From Botryotinia globosa (taxonomy: Eukaryota > Ascomycota > Leotiomycetes > Helotiales > Sclerotiniaceae), in NCBI GenBank assembly GCA_014898425.1, contig RCSZ01000015.1, forward strand, positions 1,674,001 to 1,738,000: a stretch of DNA of 64,000 bases, written 5' to 3'. A program made the translations under genes and the position numbers. The notes beneath the pieces were generated by a model. It saw nothing but the letters and a program-made list of their open reading frames with translations, had not been told where the DNA came from and ran no database searches. Below are positions 34,662-47,785 of this stretch, piece by piece (position 1 is the first letter of the stretch; each line of letters opens with the position of its first letter).

Positions 34662-37600
34662 CTTATTTAGTGTATATTTATAAATATATTTTATATATAT
34701 GATATGGAGATGATAAATCTCCGCTTCTTCTTTTTCTTTTTCTTCTATACATATGTAACATTATACATATCATATCATAATCACATCTACATGGAATGAA
34801 GGTATGGATAATGGTAGGTACCTATCTACCTAGATAGAAAAATTCATTTCACCGCTTTTGTTGTGCCGCGAATAGATTCATAATGTCACGCAAATGGATT
34901 CTTGATGGCTCTATATAGATAGAGAGAAGAGCAGCCCTATTTTGTTTATATCAGTTTCATTTCTATAGTACACGCACATAATGTTGTTGGGAATTGGGGC
35001 CACCAGGCGCTCGATTTGTTGGATGGAAAGGTGCTTGGGTTATTACTGAAGATGGTGGAGTGTGAGTGATCAATATATCGTGTTGTGTGTGTTGATGAAG
35101 CAGTTCTCCAGTTTCATTGTTATTATTAATGTTGAAGGAAATCAAAGCAAAAACCATATCTAAGTATCCTCACTATACTAGATATCTCCCCATCATCAAA
35201 ATCCCAGATCAGGTCAATCACTATCAAAAAGTAATATTGACTCGCCGGCTGCTCGGCCAATACGTATCTATAGGTAATTACCTAGATATCATGCCGTCAT
35301 CCCATTCCTATCATATCTTATCTACATCTCATCCCATCCTCTCGATTCTATACCTCTCCTGTCAGACTCACCTCATTTCGTTTCATCAGCTCATTCCTAC
35401 ATCTATCATAATCCCGATCCATACACCTCCCTTCCTCCCTCCCATCCAAATCCCTATCTCTATCCTCCAACCCCTTCACCGCAACAATGCCAGCTCTCAA
35501 TCCCAAATCCCAAATCCCAACACCAAGATACGAAGGAAATAGCCGTACAAAAGCCCGAAAGAAGATAAAGTCGGTGAGAAACTTAAGGCGTACGGATATG
35601 GAGGCAATAGGTAGGTAGAGAGGTATATAATAAGCAGTGATATAGATGGTCAGGATAGGGTATGAACGAATATCCACGCCGCAGGATTATTTGGTTTGCG
35701 AAGTGTGGATGGATGGGTGGGATGGCATGGCATGGGATGGGATATTGATCGATATAAGTTCCTTGATCCCTCCGATTTCTTGGGTATGGGTGGCAGGTTT
35801 GGAAATCGTGTGGCTGACTATTGGAGGGAGTTGTGAGGGAAGGAAAGCGAAGGAAAGTTTGCGTTTGCTGATGGGTACAGCATATGTACGACGGCAGGTA
35901 AGAATGATTAACGATGCAATGGATATCCCAGAAACAGAGTATGTACGTATTGCGAAATAGATGGATTTGCGCTCTAGGTACTCTACATCCACATCTACAT
36001 GCACACGCACACGCACACGCACACCCACACCCACACACCCACACACCCACACGGACTCTCAGAAATAGAATCTTACCTGAGCCTTGTCACATTCACCCAA
36101 TATCGAGTTCAATCTCTACATTTCCCACTCCGTTGATTCCCTCTTTGAACGCACGAACATTTACCGATCACAGAAATAACCATTCCGAGAATATGGTTTG
36201 GGTAGAGGCTGTTGTGCGTAGGTGAATAATCTTTCACATATCCATTTCTCCTCCCCATCCGTAACACTGCAAGAACTACACTTCAATGCATCCTCAAGTG
36301 TGTATCACATCTGCTAGAGCTATGTGTGTATCTACCATCGTATCATGTTCGTGCGGTCATGCGAAGTTATCGCTATGATGTGATATTGATGTCAAATATG
36401 AATACCGGTCAGCAACCCGCTCCCGCTCGACTACCCTCCGGATCAGTTATCCGCATCCGAATTCTTGGGCGGCTTCTTGGCCGAGAAGATTAGATACGGA
36501 GTATGTATGAGTACCGTATTGGATGGTTATGTTCTAGAGGTAAGCATCAAGGGACGGATACATCGTTCCGCTGATAAGAGACGTATCTTTCCTTCTGGAA
36601 GATGTAGCTATCGAATATCTTCGGCACATAGATACCTAGCTATCGAGAATCCTAGAGGGGAAAAGCTCACCCCCTTTTCCATACCATCTCCTTCCATACC
36701 ATCTCCACTTCCTTCTAGTTTTCGCAACGGAATCTTCTAAATACATCATACGCAAAGGGAGATATCTCATCTGCGGGGAAGTAACTAGTCACATACTGCT
36801 GCGATTCCATGCATGATACAAAAGGGAAATTAAAAAGAAAGTTCTAATTCCCTTATCGCGCTTTGATGTTCACTGTATCACATTCGTCTATCTGACTACC
36901 TATCTCGCTCTCTATGTATCTATCTTTCCAGAATAAAAATTTCCATCTTCCTTGCTTTTATCCAAACTTTGTTTTGTTTCATCCCGTTGCTTCTCTTCTA
37001 TGTGCTCGACGGCTAGTAGATTGCAGATGTTTAGGTAGTGTCTTGTCTTTGCTGTACTTTGTAAATATAGCAGTTGATGTTGAGGTTGATGGATGTGGTG
37101 GACTCTTGAGGTCTTGCTGCTAAACTCTATATCCGATGATGGGGTGTGGAGTCGTTGGGCGGTAACTACATATGACGTACATGGGCAGCATTGCGAGTCA
37201 GGGGAATGGAGATCTAGAAGGATGGAGATGGTTTTAATCGTAGGGCGTGCTATCAGTTACGGGTGCGAGGGGTGGTACTAATTGTTGTTATTGTTGCTTT
37301 CGAAACTGTACCCCTTGAAAGAAATCTGAAGGCTTCCACGTGACCTAGGAGATAGCATTCTTCTTGAAATAGGTATCATAGTATATTCAATGTCGTCAAA
37401 CTCGAGTAAGGAAGTCAAGCGTGTTGAATCGGTTTGTGATATTATAGTCGGTAATTCTTTTCCTCTTTCACCATACCGAATCATTTGAAGAAAGATGCAT
37501 ACGTGACATCAATATGGAGAACGTACTATATTGTAAATACCCTTCCTGTACTTTTTTCCACATCAACCATGAGTCGTGGATATACTCGATTTGTGAGCTT

Positions 37601-38978
37601 TGATCTCTTGGAGCTTCCTGGATAATGGTATACATGGAGAGGAATGTATGCGCGTATCAACTTTGGTCGAGCGATCAAAAGGAATAGGAGAAGTGGTTTC
37701 GCTATGTGACAGTTGTGCGTGACATTCATTTGGAGTGGAGTTCATTTTTCTGTAAGAGATATTGTTTCGTCGTAGTGGTTGGGCAGTGAGGTATCTATCA
37801 TCAGTCAGGTAGATGACAAACAGTGATTTTTGCCCTTCTGTTCTTGCGTCTACTTGACACTCGCTTGCTCTTTGATATCAGTGACGGTTCTCGATGAGTT
37901 TATCTCTCGCGATGTTATAAGAATTCGAATAGGCTCGAGACGGATTCCTTTCGTTGCGATTTCCTTGAATGATCAATTTGATCTTGGCCCAATTCGTTGG
38001 GGAATTGGTTCTTTTGATGTCATCTGGTTAATTCTTCAGTAAGTCAATTATCAGTGAACAATCAAAGAAGGCTCTAAACTTTGCATGAATTTTTGAAGGA
38101 AAGGTTTATTGTCATTCATGACTCTAATCCTTCAGCCACAGTCATTTGCCTATTGCTTACATTTATTTTCCAATATCTCGGGAAAACTGTCACATACCAG
38201 ACTAGTCATAGTGTCTCCCATATATAACAAGTATCTGAAATCAAAATTTATTCGATCGTATTGACTGCATATTTCTGGCTGATTTCTTTTGAGATGTGTT
38301 TTCTCAGTGTAGCTCTAATTATTTTTGAATTCAAAGAGTCTCATATTGAAAACTGTGACCTAGAAATCTAGGATTTTCAATTTTTAAATATAGTTGATAT
38401 CTAGAGGGAATACAAGAATTTAAGAATAGTTCAATATTTGAAAGCAATTGAAGATCAAAATCCGGAAAACCTTTGGTAGTTGGACAGTAATCCCGGAGAT
38501 ATATTGATCTTTTCGTCCATTGATATGCCTGTTATATAGCTCTTGAGCTGACAGAGTTTTTAGGTATATTCTACATAAGAACATATACTATTCTGAACAA
38601 ACTTTTCTTGTTTGATAAGGATTAGTAAATATTATATGAGGCTACAGAAATTCTTCGAGAGGTTGTCCTTCCCTAAACCATCTGTCATGTCTAATATGAC
38701 GAGTAGACCATCAAAGCCGTCTGCTAAGTTCGTATTGTTAAATTCCTAAAATGAGTTCTTACTTTCAGAGAAGATCGAAGCATCAAGATTTATGGTGGGA
38801 AGGTGGTGGCTGCGTATTTTGGTCCGAATCGAAGATGAGTGACACCTTCCATCTGAAAGAGTAGTTTGGTAGTTTCTGTAACCATTTAGATAAGCGTAGT
38901 CTAGTGTTTATATAGACCCACTTCTGAACCTTTCGCTTTTTTAATTAGCTGATATACACAAGATCCTTCTAGAGAATC
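34662..38978. other. Gene-free stretch, low complexity then ordinary
   Basis: Between 34.9 and 36.2 kb the DNA is rich in simple motifs (a CACACG/CACACC tract at about 36000-36050; GGATGG runs near 35.7 kb) that give long open frames on both strands. None is protein-like. From 36.2 to 38.9 kb I see no gene on either strand, only short frames. Confidence 0.4.
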
Positions 38979-39600
38979 TAGTCGGCCGTTTTCTAAATTG
39001 TTTATTATAATTATCATTAAAATATTATATATATATTAATTTTATAATTATTAAAACTATAAGTGATTCGATATATGATTTCGAATCAACAAATCGAAGC
39101 AATTTAGATCTATTTTTTGATTTATTGTTTAATTCTTTTATAGCTCTAAATAATAATAGGGTTGATTTAACAACTTTGTTATTACTAATATCAATTTTCG
39201 ATATCTCTCAATCTTCATTTCAATCTTTTATAAATAATATCGAAGAATATATTAGATATAAATTATATAATAACTAAATTTCATTGTTATTCGATTTAAA
39301 ATAAAATAAAGATTTAATTTTGATCGTTAAAATAGAATTTGATTATATTAATAATATATTAAATATTATTTGTAAAATCAATTGCCTAATAACTAAATTG
39401 AAATATTAAAGTTATATTTGAAATATCATTATTGCAAAACTAATATAAAAAAAGCATATAATATAAATATCTATCAAAAAATTTAGATATACTAATTTAA
39501 TTTAAAAATAATGTAATAGTTGTATTAGTTTTCTACAATTGAATAATAGTTTTAAGAATACAATCCAGTTGAAAATCAATATTTAGAAAACAGCCAACTA
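38979..39600. mobile_element. TIR element F: 622-bp AT-rich element with TA ends
   Basis: TAGTCGGCCGTTTTCTAAAT (38979-38998) and the reverse complement of 39581-39600, TAGTTGGCTGTTTTCTAAAT, match at 18 of 20 positions; both differences are C/T. The interior is extremely AT-rich and noncoding. TA at each end fits a Tc1/mariner-type target site. Confidence 0.75.
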
Positions 39601-39885
39601 AACCCTCCTAACAGAGCTATTAAAAATCATGTGACCGAACGCCTCGAGGGTCAATGCAAACGCTAGACTAAGATAAGCGCGCCTTTCAGATCAGCAATAT
39701 ACTAATGGAATGTATTCTATCTGCATGGTTAGTGTACATTTAAATTAAGTTTATTTGCGAATTTCAATATCATTATTACATCCCCAGCACGAGCTTCATC
39801 TCTGGACCTCTCTCTGTCAAAACAGCCTGATCTCACACTCGTCTTCGTCGAAGCAACATCTTCTTCAAGGCCTCCAACTCTAGAC
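39601..39885. promoter_or_regulatory. Short upstream region of the F-box gene
   Basis: Only 285 bp separate TIR element F from the F-box start codon, so the element lies in or next to the promoter. No specific binding site is claimed. Confidence 0.35.
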
Positions 39886-41312
39886 ATGAAAGCTGCCTTC
39901 CAAGCTCCTGGGTTCCTTCGTTGTTCCACCGAAGTTCATTGCATGATCTTTCAGTCTCTCTCTCCCGAAGATTTCTACGGTTTATTCTGGACATGCAAGA
40001 TTTTAAATAGGATTGCGGGGCCATTTATGTACTCTGAGATTCAATTGAATTGGAAGAGACATTCGAGACCTCCCCGAATCGTTTCGCTCATCAAAAAAGT
40101 ACTCTCGAGACCCTATCTAGCACTTTGTGTAACAGGTCTCACGCTCGGTAGAAGCGGTGGCGAATCCATGCGTAGCGTTTCCGCAATTCGTGATATTAGA
40201 CTCATAGTGGATGAAGCTGACCTGGAACAACTGATTGAAGTCATCAAGACCTTCAAGATTGATTATAGAGATATTTGATCAGCGAATTGCGCAACAGAAA
40301 TATGGACGCTTTCGTCGCCATCTTACTGTGCAAACTCCCGAATCTGATTTACTTTCACTTGAATCCGAGTTTCATGCATGGAAGTGAAATCTTTGGCTTA
40401 GTTCTCAGATCGACCGTCTCCCAAGATGGCAATTGTGGAATTGCCTCTTCTCAACGACTTCAGCATGTGACGTTCAAACGGACCACCATAGGTCGATTTA
40501 GAGGCGGAACTTTGAACCCAGAAGATATCCTTCCGTTCTTCTCTTTTCCAAACATTGTTTGTCTATCAGCTGCAATAGAAGCTCCAGCAGATTACGGATG
40601 GCGTCTAAGTTCAAGGCCCGTAGCATCAACCGTTACGGTACTAGATCTTGATTTGGTAGAGGCTGATATACTTTTCCAAATCCTAAGTGTTACGACTAGA
40701 CTCAAGGTTCTGCGCTGGAGATGGCATCACTATGAAAACTCTGAAACTACGATCCGATACGACGACATCATGGGTGCATTGTCATTCGTTCGAAATACCT
40801 TGACTGATCTCACCATCTCCGCGGAAAATGAAGTGGTTAATGCGTATTCTTCTTGGATCCGAGCCTCAGGATCATTAGGCGCACTTGTAAATTTCGACCT
40901 TTTGAAGAGACTTGAGATTAATTTAGAATTTCTGCTTGGATCTTTTTCAAGCCCGTGGCACCGACTTCGCTATCTTCCTCAATCTGGCCGGACTTTACAA
41001 TTTGAAAGCATTGTACCTAAGAATATCGAGGTTCTCACTCTCATCGATGATAAAGAACTAGAATGGCAAAACCGTATTCATTATCACGTTGTAGTCATGG
41101 CAATTCAATCTTGGTTGGGTGCTTGGGAGACCTCAACACCTCATCTTCGAAGCATTCGTCTTCTACTGATGTATGACTATCAGGAGTTTGACTCTACGCC
41201 AGCCAGAGATGTATACAAACTTGATCGCACTATGCGACTGTATCTCGATAGATTGAGCGCGAAAGCGGGGGTTGAAATTGAAGTACGACGGATATATAGA
41301 ACAAATCTTTGA
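39886..41312 (+). pseudogene. F-box protein, broken by one frameshift
   Basis: The ATG at 39886 opens a frame with an F-box at about residues 12-52 (STEVHCMIFQSLSPEDFYGL, then FWTCKILNRIAGPFMYSEI), followed by the usual fungal continuation (LIKKVLSRPYLALCVTGLTL). It stops at 40278 after KIDYRDI. One base on, frame 0 continues ISELRNRNMDAFVAILLCKL and runs 345 codons to 41312. The family reads D-I-W-I/V-S-E-L-R here, so adding one G to ATTTGATC (ATT TGG ATC) restores a protein of about 475 residues. F-box proteins recruit substrates to SCF ubiquitin ligases through Skp1; the long variable C-terminal part, probably LRR-like, would bind the target. No other lesion is seen, so this may be an assembly error rather than a true pseudogene. 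Confidence 0.75.
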
Positions 41313-42006
41313 TCCATGTTCTTTCGTCTCCTTCAGAACTACTGAAACAGATTACCCAAAGTTGGGTGGTTGGATCAAAAGAGACTTTTAAAATCAGAGA
41401 GGATGTCGGCAAAGAACTCGGCTCATCGTCTCCACGCAGTGATCAAGCATGCCGTACTAGCCGTGGTGGGTCGCCTGAGAACTCAACTCGTCGAAACAGT
41501 CTAGATATACTTTATGACTTCTACACTTACAAACATGAAAATCCGGTATCATCTTACTGCACATCATTCTCGATTGAACCTCTAAAGACAATCAATTCTC
41601 CATAAATAAGCTGTTATCGTCCATCTGGTTGAACATGCGGGGTCATGCTCGATACGCAGAAAATCTTGTGTTCTGATTGGTTAATGGTCAGGTGCAACAT
41701 CTGTACAATATTGCACGGCAGTTGGATGTTTTCCTATTGTCAAGGGTGTGAAATTGGAATACCTGCCTATCGCAGTTTTGAATAGCAGGCCTTTGTAGTT
41801 TGCTTGTTGGATACATGAAAATAATCGTTATCACTTGTTATCTTGCATTGTAGAAGGGGTATGTTCTGATATAGCTTATCAGGAGGGCGTGTGGCGTGTA
41901 GGCAATTCTTTTAAATATGTGCCTCCATTCTGAATTGAAATCCATTTCTAATATATTCTTCAGGTTACACCCTTTTGCTTGATCTGTGTTTTCCGGATAT
42001 ATCATC
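41313..42006. other. Intergenic region between the F-box and OPT genes
   Basis: A 98-codon open frame overlaps the end of the F-box gene at 41309 and has no ATG at its start. I regard it as chance. The rest is presumably the F-box 3' end and OPT promoter. Confidence 0.4.
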
Positions 42007-44773
42007 ATGGCTGGAGTTTTCAAGAGATTCCGAGCTCGGGATCCTGTCGTTCCAGCCAGTATTCCTTCACAAGATGAGTCTATTGCAGAATCACGCACTC
42101 CGCCAGGTACCATTGGAAGGTCAGAAGAGAAGGATGACGCAGTATCAACTGCTCGTGACATACAAGAGGCAGAAACGAATCGCAAATTAACCGCATTCGA
42201 GCAGCTTCATAGATGGGATCCGAATCTAGGCCAAGATCAACTAGAAGAAATCGATGACGCCATCAATAGGCGAGACGGTAATGCTGAAGGAAGAATATAC
42301 GATGAAGTCTTCGAGAACTCACCATATCCTGAGGTGAGAAGATTTGATTCTCGTCTTGTCACACCAATTAACTTGAGAATAGGTTCGTGCGGCGGTCAGA
42401 AATTATGACGAAGATCTTCCATGTAACACAATTCGAGCGTGGATAATCGGTTTAGTTCTCAATACCATTGCATCTGGTTTAAACTCTCTCTTCTCACTCC
42501 GAGCTCCTTCTTTAACAATCACGTCCATCGTCGTACAAATGGTCGCATATCCTCTTGGAGTAGGTTGGACCATGATATTCCCAGACCGAACCTACACCAC
42601 TTTTGGAGTGAAGTGGATCTTAGCCCAGGAAAATTCAACATGAAAGAACATGGTCTCATCGTAATCATGGCCAATGCTGCATTCGGTCAAGGAGTGGCAT
42701 ATTTTACCGATACACTGACTGCCCAGAGAGGATTCTATGGACAAAATTTCGGTTGGGGCTTTAACATTTTACTTGCACTATCCACCCAATGTATTGGGTT
42801 TGGGATTGCAGGCATGATGCGGAAGTTTCTAGTTGAGCCCGCGTCTATGATTTGGCCGCAGAATCTCGTTAGTACTTCTTTCATTTATGCTTTACATGAC
42901 CATAGCAAAACAGATCCTGCCAAGTCGAATGATTGGTCCCTAGCTAGATATAGATATTTCTTCTATGTCTTCATCGGATCTTTTGTCTGGTATTGGTTTC
43001 CAGGCTATATCGCACAGTTTTTGAGCGTTTTCTCTTTCGTTACGTGGATCCGACCGAGCAATGTTGTTCTTAATCAAGTTTTTGGTGGTTGGACTGGTAT
43101 TTCTATTATCCCTATTACTATTGATTGGACTCAGATTACTGGTAAGTGATTACCCCTGAATTTGAAATCCTATGGATCGAACAATTGCTCACTAGTTTAT
43201 TAGGATACAACCTCCAGTCACCGCTCATTCCACCTTGGTTTGCGATTGCGAACACGGCTATCGGTACTGTCTTTTGGTTTATGATTGTGACGGCTGGGGT
43301 TCATTTCTCAGGGCATTGGTATGCTGAATGGTTGCCTATATCTGATTCTAACAGTTATGATAATACTGGTAAACATTACAATGTTACCAAGATCCTAACT
43401 CCGGAGTACACGCTCGATATTGAGAAATATAAGGTGCGTCTTCTCTCGCTTAATTACTAGGGGCAAGCGAAAACTAACTTCATCATAGGAATACTCGCCC
43501 TTGTTTCTTTCGACTACCTTTAGCCTTACGTATGGTCTTTCTTTTGCTGCTATTGCTGCGGTGATATTCCATACTCTTCTGTTTCATGGCCAAGAGATTG
43601 TAAGTACAAACTTCTTTATCTTTATGCACGATGTTTTACACAAATTGATGCCATACTCCCAGTGGATTCTCGCTCGTGCAATCCGTGGAAGTTTAGACGA
43701 CAATCACACCAAAATGATGCGAAAATATAAACCCGTGCCCGGATGGTGGTATATCGTCTTCTTCCTCGTAATGATGGCTATGGCCCTTGCAGCTGTATGC
43801 GAATATCCTACGCATCTGACATGGTGGGCATTAATCATCGCACTCATCATTTCTCTGGTTTGGACTATTCCCATCGGTATAGTTTATGCAACCACCAATA
43901 TTCATCTCGGTCTCAATGTCTTCACCGAATATATACTGGGATATATGCTTCCTGGTCGTCCAATTGCTCTCATGCTGTTCAAAACATATGGATACATCAC
44001 TATGAACCAAGCACATGCTTTCTTATCCGATCTGAAACTTGCTCATTACCTCAAGATCCCTCAAAGACCGGTATTTTGGGGCCAATTGGTAGCAACTGTT
44101 TGGAGTTGCTTTGTTCAATTGGGTGTTTTGGAGTGGGCCTTGGGTCATATCGAAGGTATATGTACCAGCGATCAAAAGAATAATTTTACATGTCCTGGTC
44201 CGAGAGTCTTCTTTAACGCCAGTGTAATCTTTGGATTGATTGGTCCTCGACGCATCTTTAGCTCCGGGGCTATCTATGGCTCTCTTCAGTATTTCTGGCT
44301 AGCAGGTGCACTTCTTCCCTTCGTCATATATTTCCTCGCACGAGCATTCCCCAAGTCGAAAGTACGATTTTTCAGCGCCCCGATATTCTTCGGTGGTATG
44401 TCAGAACTACCACCTGCTACACCACTAAACTACTTAAGTTGGTGTTTGTATGGTTTCATCTTCCAGAGATATATCAAGAATCGATGGAGAGGATGGTGGA
44501 TGAGGTTCAATTATATTACGAGCGCGGGGCTAGATGCTGGATTGGCGATCTGCACGATTGTCATTATCGCAGCTTTGAATTTGACCGGAACGGGGTTTCC
44601 TGATGTGAGTTAATCTCGTCCCAGTTATATTGGATTGGAGTGAAAGGCTAATTATATTTTAGTGGTGGGGAAATAGAGCACCAGGGAATACAATGGATTA
44701 CCTTGAGACAGCAGTGCAGAGAAAGGTGGGCGCTGGGGAGATTTTTGGACCACCAAAAGGGACTTGGGGATAG
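42007..44773 (+). pseudogene. OPT-family oligopeptide transporter, one frameshift in exon 2
   Basis: The start is the ATG at 42007 (MAGVFKRFRARDP). Introns are read at 42334-42382, 43142-43203, 43434-43488, 43600-43662 and 44605-44662; the stop is at 44773. The product would be about 800 residues with many membrane helices. Family blocks: IRAWIIGLVLNTIASGLNSL, a NPG-like PGKFNMKEH motif, YGQNFGWGFNILL, VFGGWTGISIIPITIDW, IFSSGAIYGSLQYFWLAGAL and LTGTGFPDWWGN. OPT proteins import small peptides with protons across the plasma membrane. In exon 2 the frame breaks at 42611-42622: AAGTGGATCTTAGC needs one more base (TGG GAT) to give K-W-D-L-S-P-G-K-F-N-M-K-E-H; without it translation stops at about 42643. 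All other exons are clean. The hallmark NPGPFN reads SPGKFN here, which is unusual. Either a recent null allele or a missing G in the assembly. Confidence 0.8.
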
Positions 44774-45957
44774 GAGAAGCGCTTGTATATACCGCACAAT
44801 GATCCAAGATTTCGGATACATCGTACGGTAACCCGAATTGACAGGATGGAAATTATAAGTGAATAAATGTAATCTGGTGTTTAGAAGAACATTGATATAT
44901 CACCTAACAATGTCAGCGAAGAATAGGAGTACTTGTTTATAATAACGACTTAGTCCAATAATTTATACATAGAGATCACTTGAATAATATAATGGCTTAA
45001 TGCTGGCAACGCGAGTGTGCAAAACCATCATGAGCTGGCGAAGTATGGTCACCCGATGTGTGATGGGAAGTTTTTGATAAATTTACAGACATATACAAAT
45101 TTTGATCGAAACCCTCGCTGGAAAAGTAATGAAAAACGACCTAAATCAACTACCTAGAGAGTGGATATTGTCAGTATCTCCTGCTTTTGCATATTTCATA
45201 CTCACTCAGGGATTGCGGCACATGGCTAACTAATCGCAAGCTTGAAGTGAAGGCTTCCTTGAGGGTTTCCACCCGGAATCACCAATGTCGAAATGATTGA
45301 AGTGATCATATTAGTTTCAGATATTCGAATTGGCCCAGGTTTAGGATGATGTGCATGTTCTCACTCCGTCTTGTCCATCTACCCAAAGCTTCTGGGTGGA
45401 TCTAGTTGTGAGCTGATGGACAACACCATTCAGATTATGCAACTCGGTTCGCTGACTCCACGCGAATTGTGAGATTTCTCATTGTTGTAGCCAGCCAGGA
45501 ATACTCCTAGCTAAAGTAGAGGAAGTTCTTGCAATACGTACTTCATGTATATCACCTGATATCGACAGCAGAAATGCAGTCAAATCATTGTCCACAGTGC
45601 TCCTTGACATTCACTTGGTAGGTACCATGTACTGCGATTATCCATTCCAGCGAGCAAAGCACTCAAATATTGGCCAAAGAATAGAGCTGGCGCTGGACAA
45701 GATGGACCAACTTTGTTCTCGTGTCGCATGTTCCTCAATGGATCACATGATGTCATAAGGCACGTGTTTCCAGTCAGACTAAACCTCGGCTCGGAGATGT
45801 TCTTCATTTGCGGGGGAGCTCCACTCTGCTATTTCCCCATACCAACGCTCCCCTTTCAATTTAAGTCCGCCTCTACCATATTTACATCAATCAATAGAAA
45901 AGAAACTTAGCAAAGTCCATCAAGTTATCCAAATCTCACATTTCACCAAAATCAATC
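44774..45957. other. Intergenic region between OPT and the enoyl-CoA hydratase
   Basis: No gene seen. The C/A-rich 100 bases before 45958 look like a leader. Confidence 0.4.
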
Positions 45958-46846
45958 ATGGCATCCCCAACTGCACCCCCCGAAACCACCTCTTTTCTCC
46001 TCACCTACCCAACACCTCAGATCCTCCTCATAACTATTAATCGTCCGCAAGCCATGAACTCTATACCCAGCTTTGCCCATTGGGAAGCCGATGCTATTCT
46101 CACCTGGTTAGACAATTCCCCTGATTTGCGTGTTGCCATTATTACTGGAGCAGGAGAAAAAGCATTTTGCGCCGGCCAAGATTTAATCGAGCAAGCTAAA
46201 TTTAAAATCGATCCTCCGCCAATGTCGACTCGTAGGCATCCACCCAGCGGATTTTGTGGTATCAGTAGGCGAGTGGGCAAGAAGCCCGTTATTGCCGCAG
46301 TCAATGGTTTCGCGCTTGGTGGGGGGTTTGAAATATGTTTGAACTGGTATACTATAGCCGCTACTTCTTGGATACTGAGATACGTATAAACTAACACCTG
46401 TCAGTGATCTGGTCGTTGCATCTCCGTTGGCAATATTTGGTCTTCCTGAAGCAGCTGTGGGCCTCTACGCCGCAGCGGGTGGTCTTCCGCGCATAGTGCG
46501 CAATTGTGGACTTCAAATAGCTACAGAAATCGCATTGACTAATCGAAAACTTACTGCCAAGGAAGCACTTTCATACAATCTAATTAACAGAGTCGCCCAA
46601 TCTCCGGAGACGGTATTGAAGGAGAGTATGGAGCTCGCAGAGAAGATTGCAGCTTTGAGCCCGGATGCGGTCATCGTATCGAGAGCGGGATTGAGAGAGG
46701 CATGGGAGACAGGGAGTGTGGAAAGAGCTACACAGATTGTTGCACAGAGGTATGATCAGCAATTGTTTGAGGGTGAGAATATGCAGATTGGGTTAGAAGC
46801 ATTTGCAGGGAAAAAGAAGCCTCTGTGGGTGCCGAGCAAGATTTGA
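45958..46846 (+). CDS. Enoyl-CoA hydratase/isomerase, probably peroxisomal
   Basis: Two exons (45958-46346, 46405-46846) joined across a 58-base intron with a CTAAC branch site and CAG acceptor give 276 residues, normal for the crotonase superfamily. Visible motifs are LLITINRPQAMNSI, AFCAGQDLIE (oxyanion-hole strand), GFALGGGFEICLNCD (first catalytic-type Glu) and GLPEAAVGLYAAAGGLPRI (second Glu). The reaction would be hydration of trans-2-enoyl-CoA, or a related step, in beta-oxidation. The C-terminus PSKI fits a PTS1 peroxisomal signal of the SKI type. The intron splits the conserved N-C-D, which confirms the splice site. No lesion. Crotonases are hard to tell apart, so the substrate (fatty acid, carnitine-like or secondary metabolite) is open. 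Confidence 0.88.
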
Positions 46847-47785
46847 GTAGCCCGTGGCGAGTTGATGCTTTACAAGCTGACTTCGAAGAACATATTTGTC
46901 TCATGCCCAAAATGATACAACACACTAAATAAAAAGCACTTGATAATGAACATACTCTAACTATCAGATCATTGAATGACTTATTGTGCAAGTGAATTTA
47001 TCAAATGGAATCAAGCAATGGGATCAAGCAAGATCTGTCGACCCTTGATAAAACATTGCCTCGCTGCTTTCCGGGCGCGTTGTAGCAAAAATTTGATCTT
47101 CAGTTCGATTATTGGAGGAAGCTGATGTAATGACACTATTCCTCTGGCACTATCCTTCGTCCTGGTGGCGCAATTCTACTGTTCTTACCACGGCTTTCAT
47201 GCTTCTCTTGTCTAATGTGTAGACCACAAAGACAAAATAGTACCAACAACAAATGAGATCACAGAACTTAAATCATGTACTCATTTTAGTGCGTCCAACC
47301 TGGTACGAAACCTCGTTCGGAGTTTATAGCATCTATTTAAAACGGCCTCAAGCAGGTCTCGTTTTGTCAATATAACATGCACGATGTACGGCAAAAAGCA
47401 GGAGAGGACTATCAAAACCCATAGATGACTGTGCAGCGGTTTTGAAGCACCAAAAATCTGAGTTTCCAGCAGCCGGAACACTGACTACCCTGTCAGGGAT
47501 GAACACTTTGTAAGATACAAGTGTTAATATCAAGGCAAATTAGATAAGTGAATACTGCCCGAACATCCATCTTTTTATTATTACAAGGAAGTGTTGTAAG
47601 CCCAGAGCATGACCATGTATCTGAAGGAGAGCCCTTGGTTAATGTTGATAGGTTTGGGAATACGAACGCGGAGACCTTGGAAGAATATTGAATTGTCTGG
47701 AAAAGCTTTTCTTGGCTCGCTTCGAGAAATCAGTTGTAAAAATTCCAGACTTGTATGACAACCGATTACAAACGCAGTTGATCAC
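46847..47785. other. Gene-free stretch
   Basis: Short frames only; nothing recognised. Confidence 0.35.

Noticed and set aside
35117..36225. Frames of 100-155 codons on both strands
   Set aside because: They are made from simple repeats (CACACG, GGATGG and similar), overlap on both strands and show repetitive low-complexity protein.
41309..41605. 98-codon frame after the F-box gene
   Set aside because: It overlaps the F-box stop codon, lacks an ATG at its start and has no resemblance to the family.
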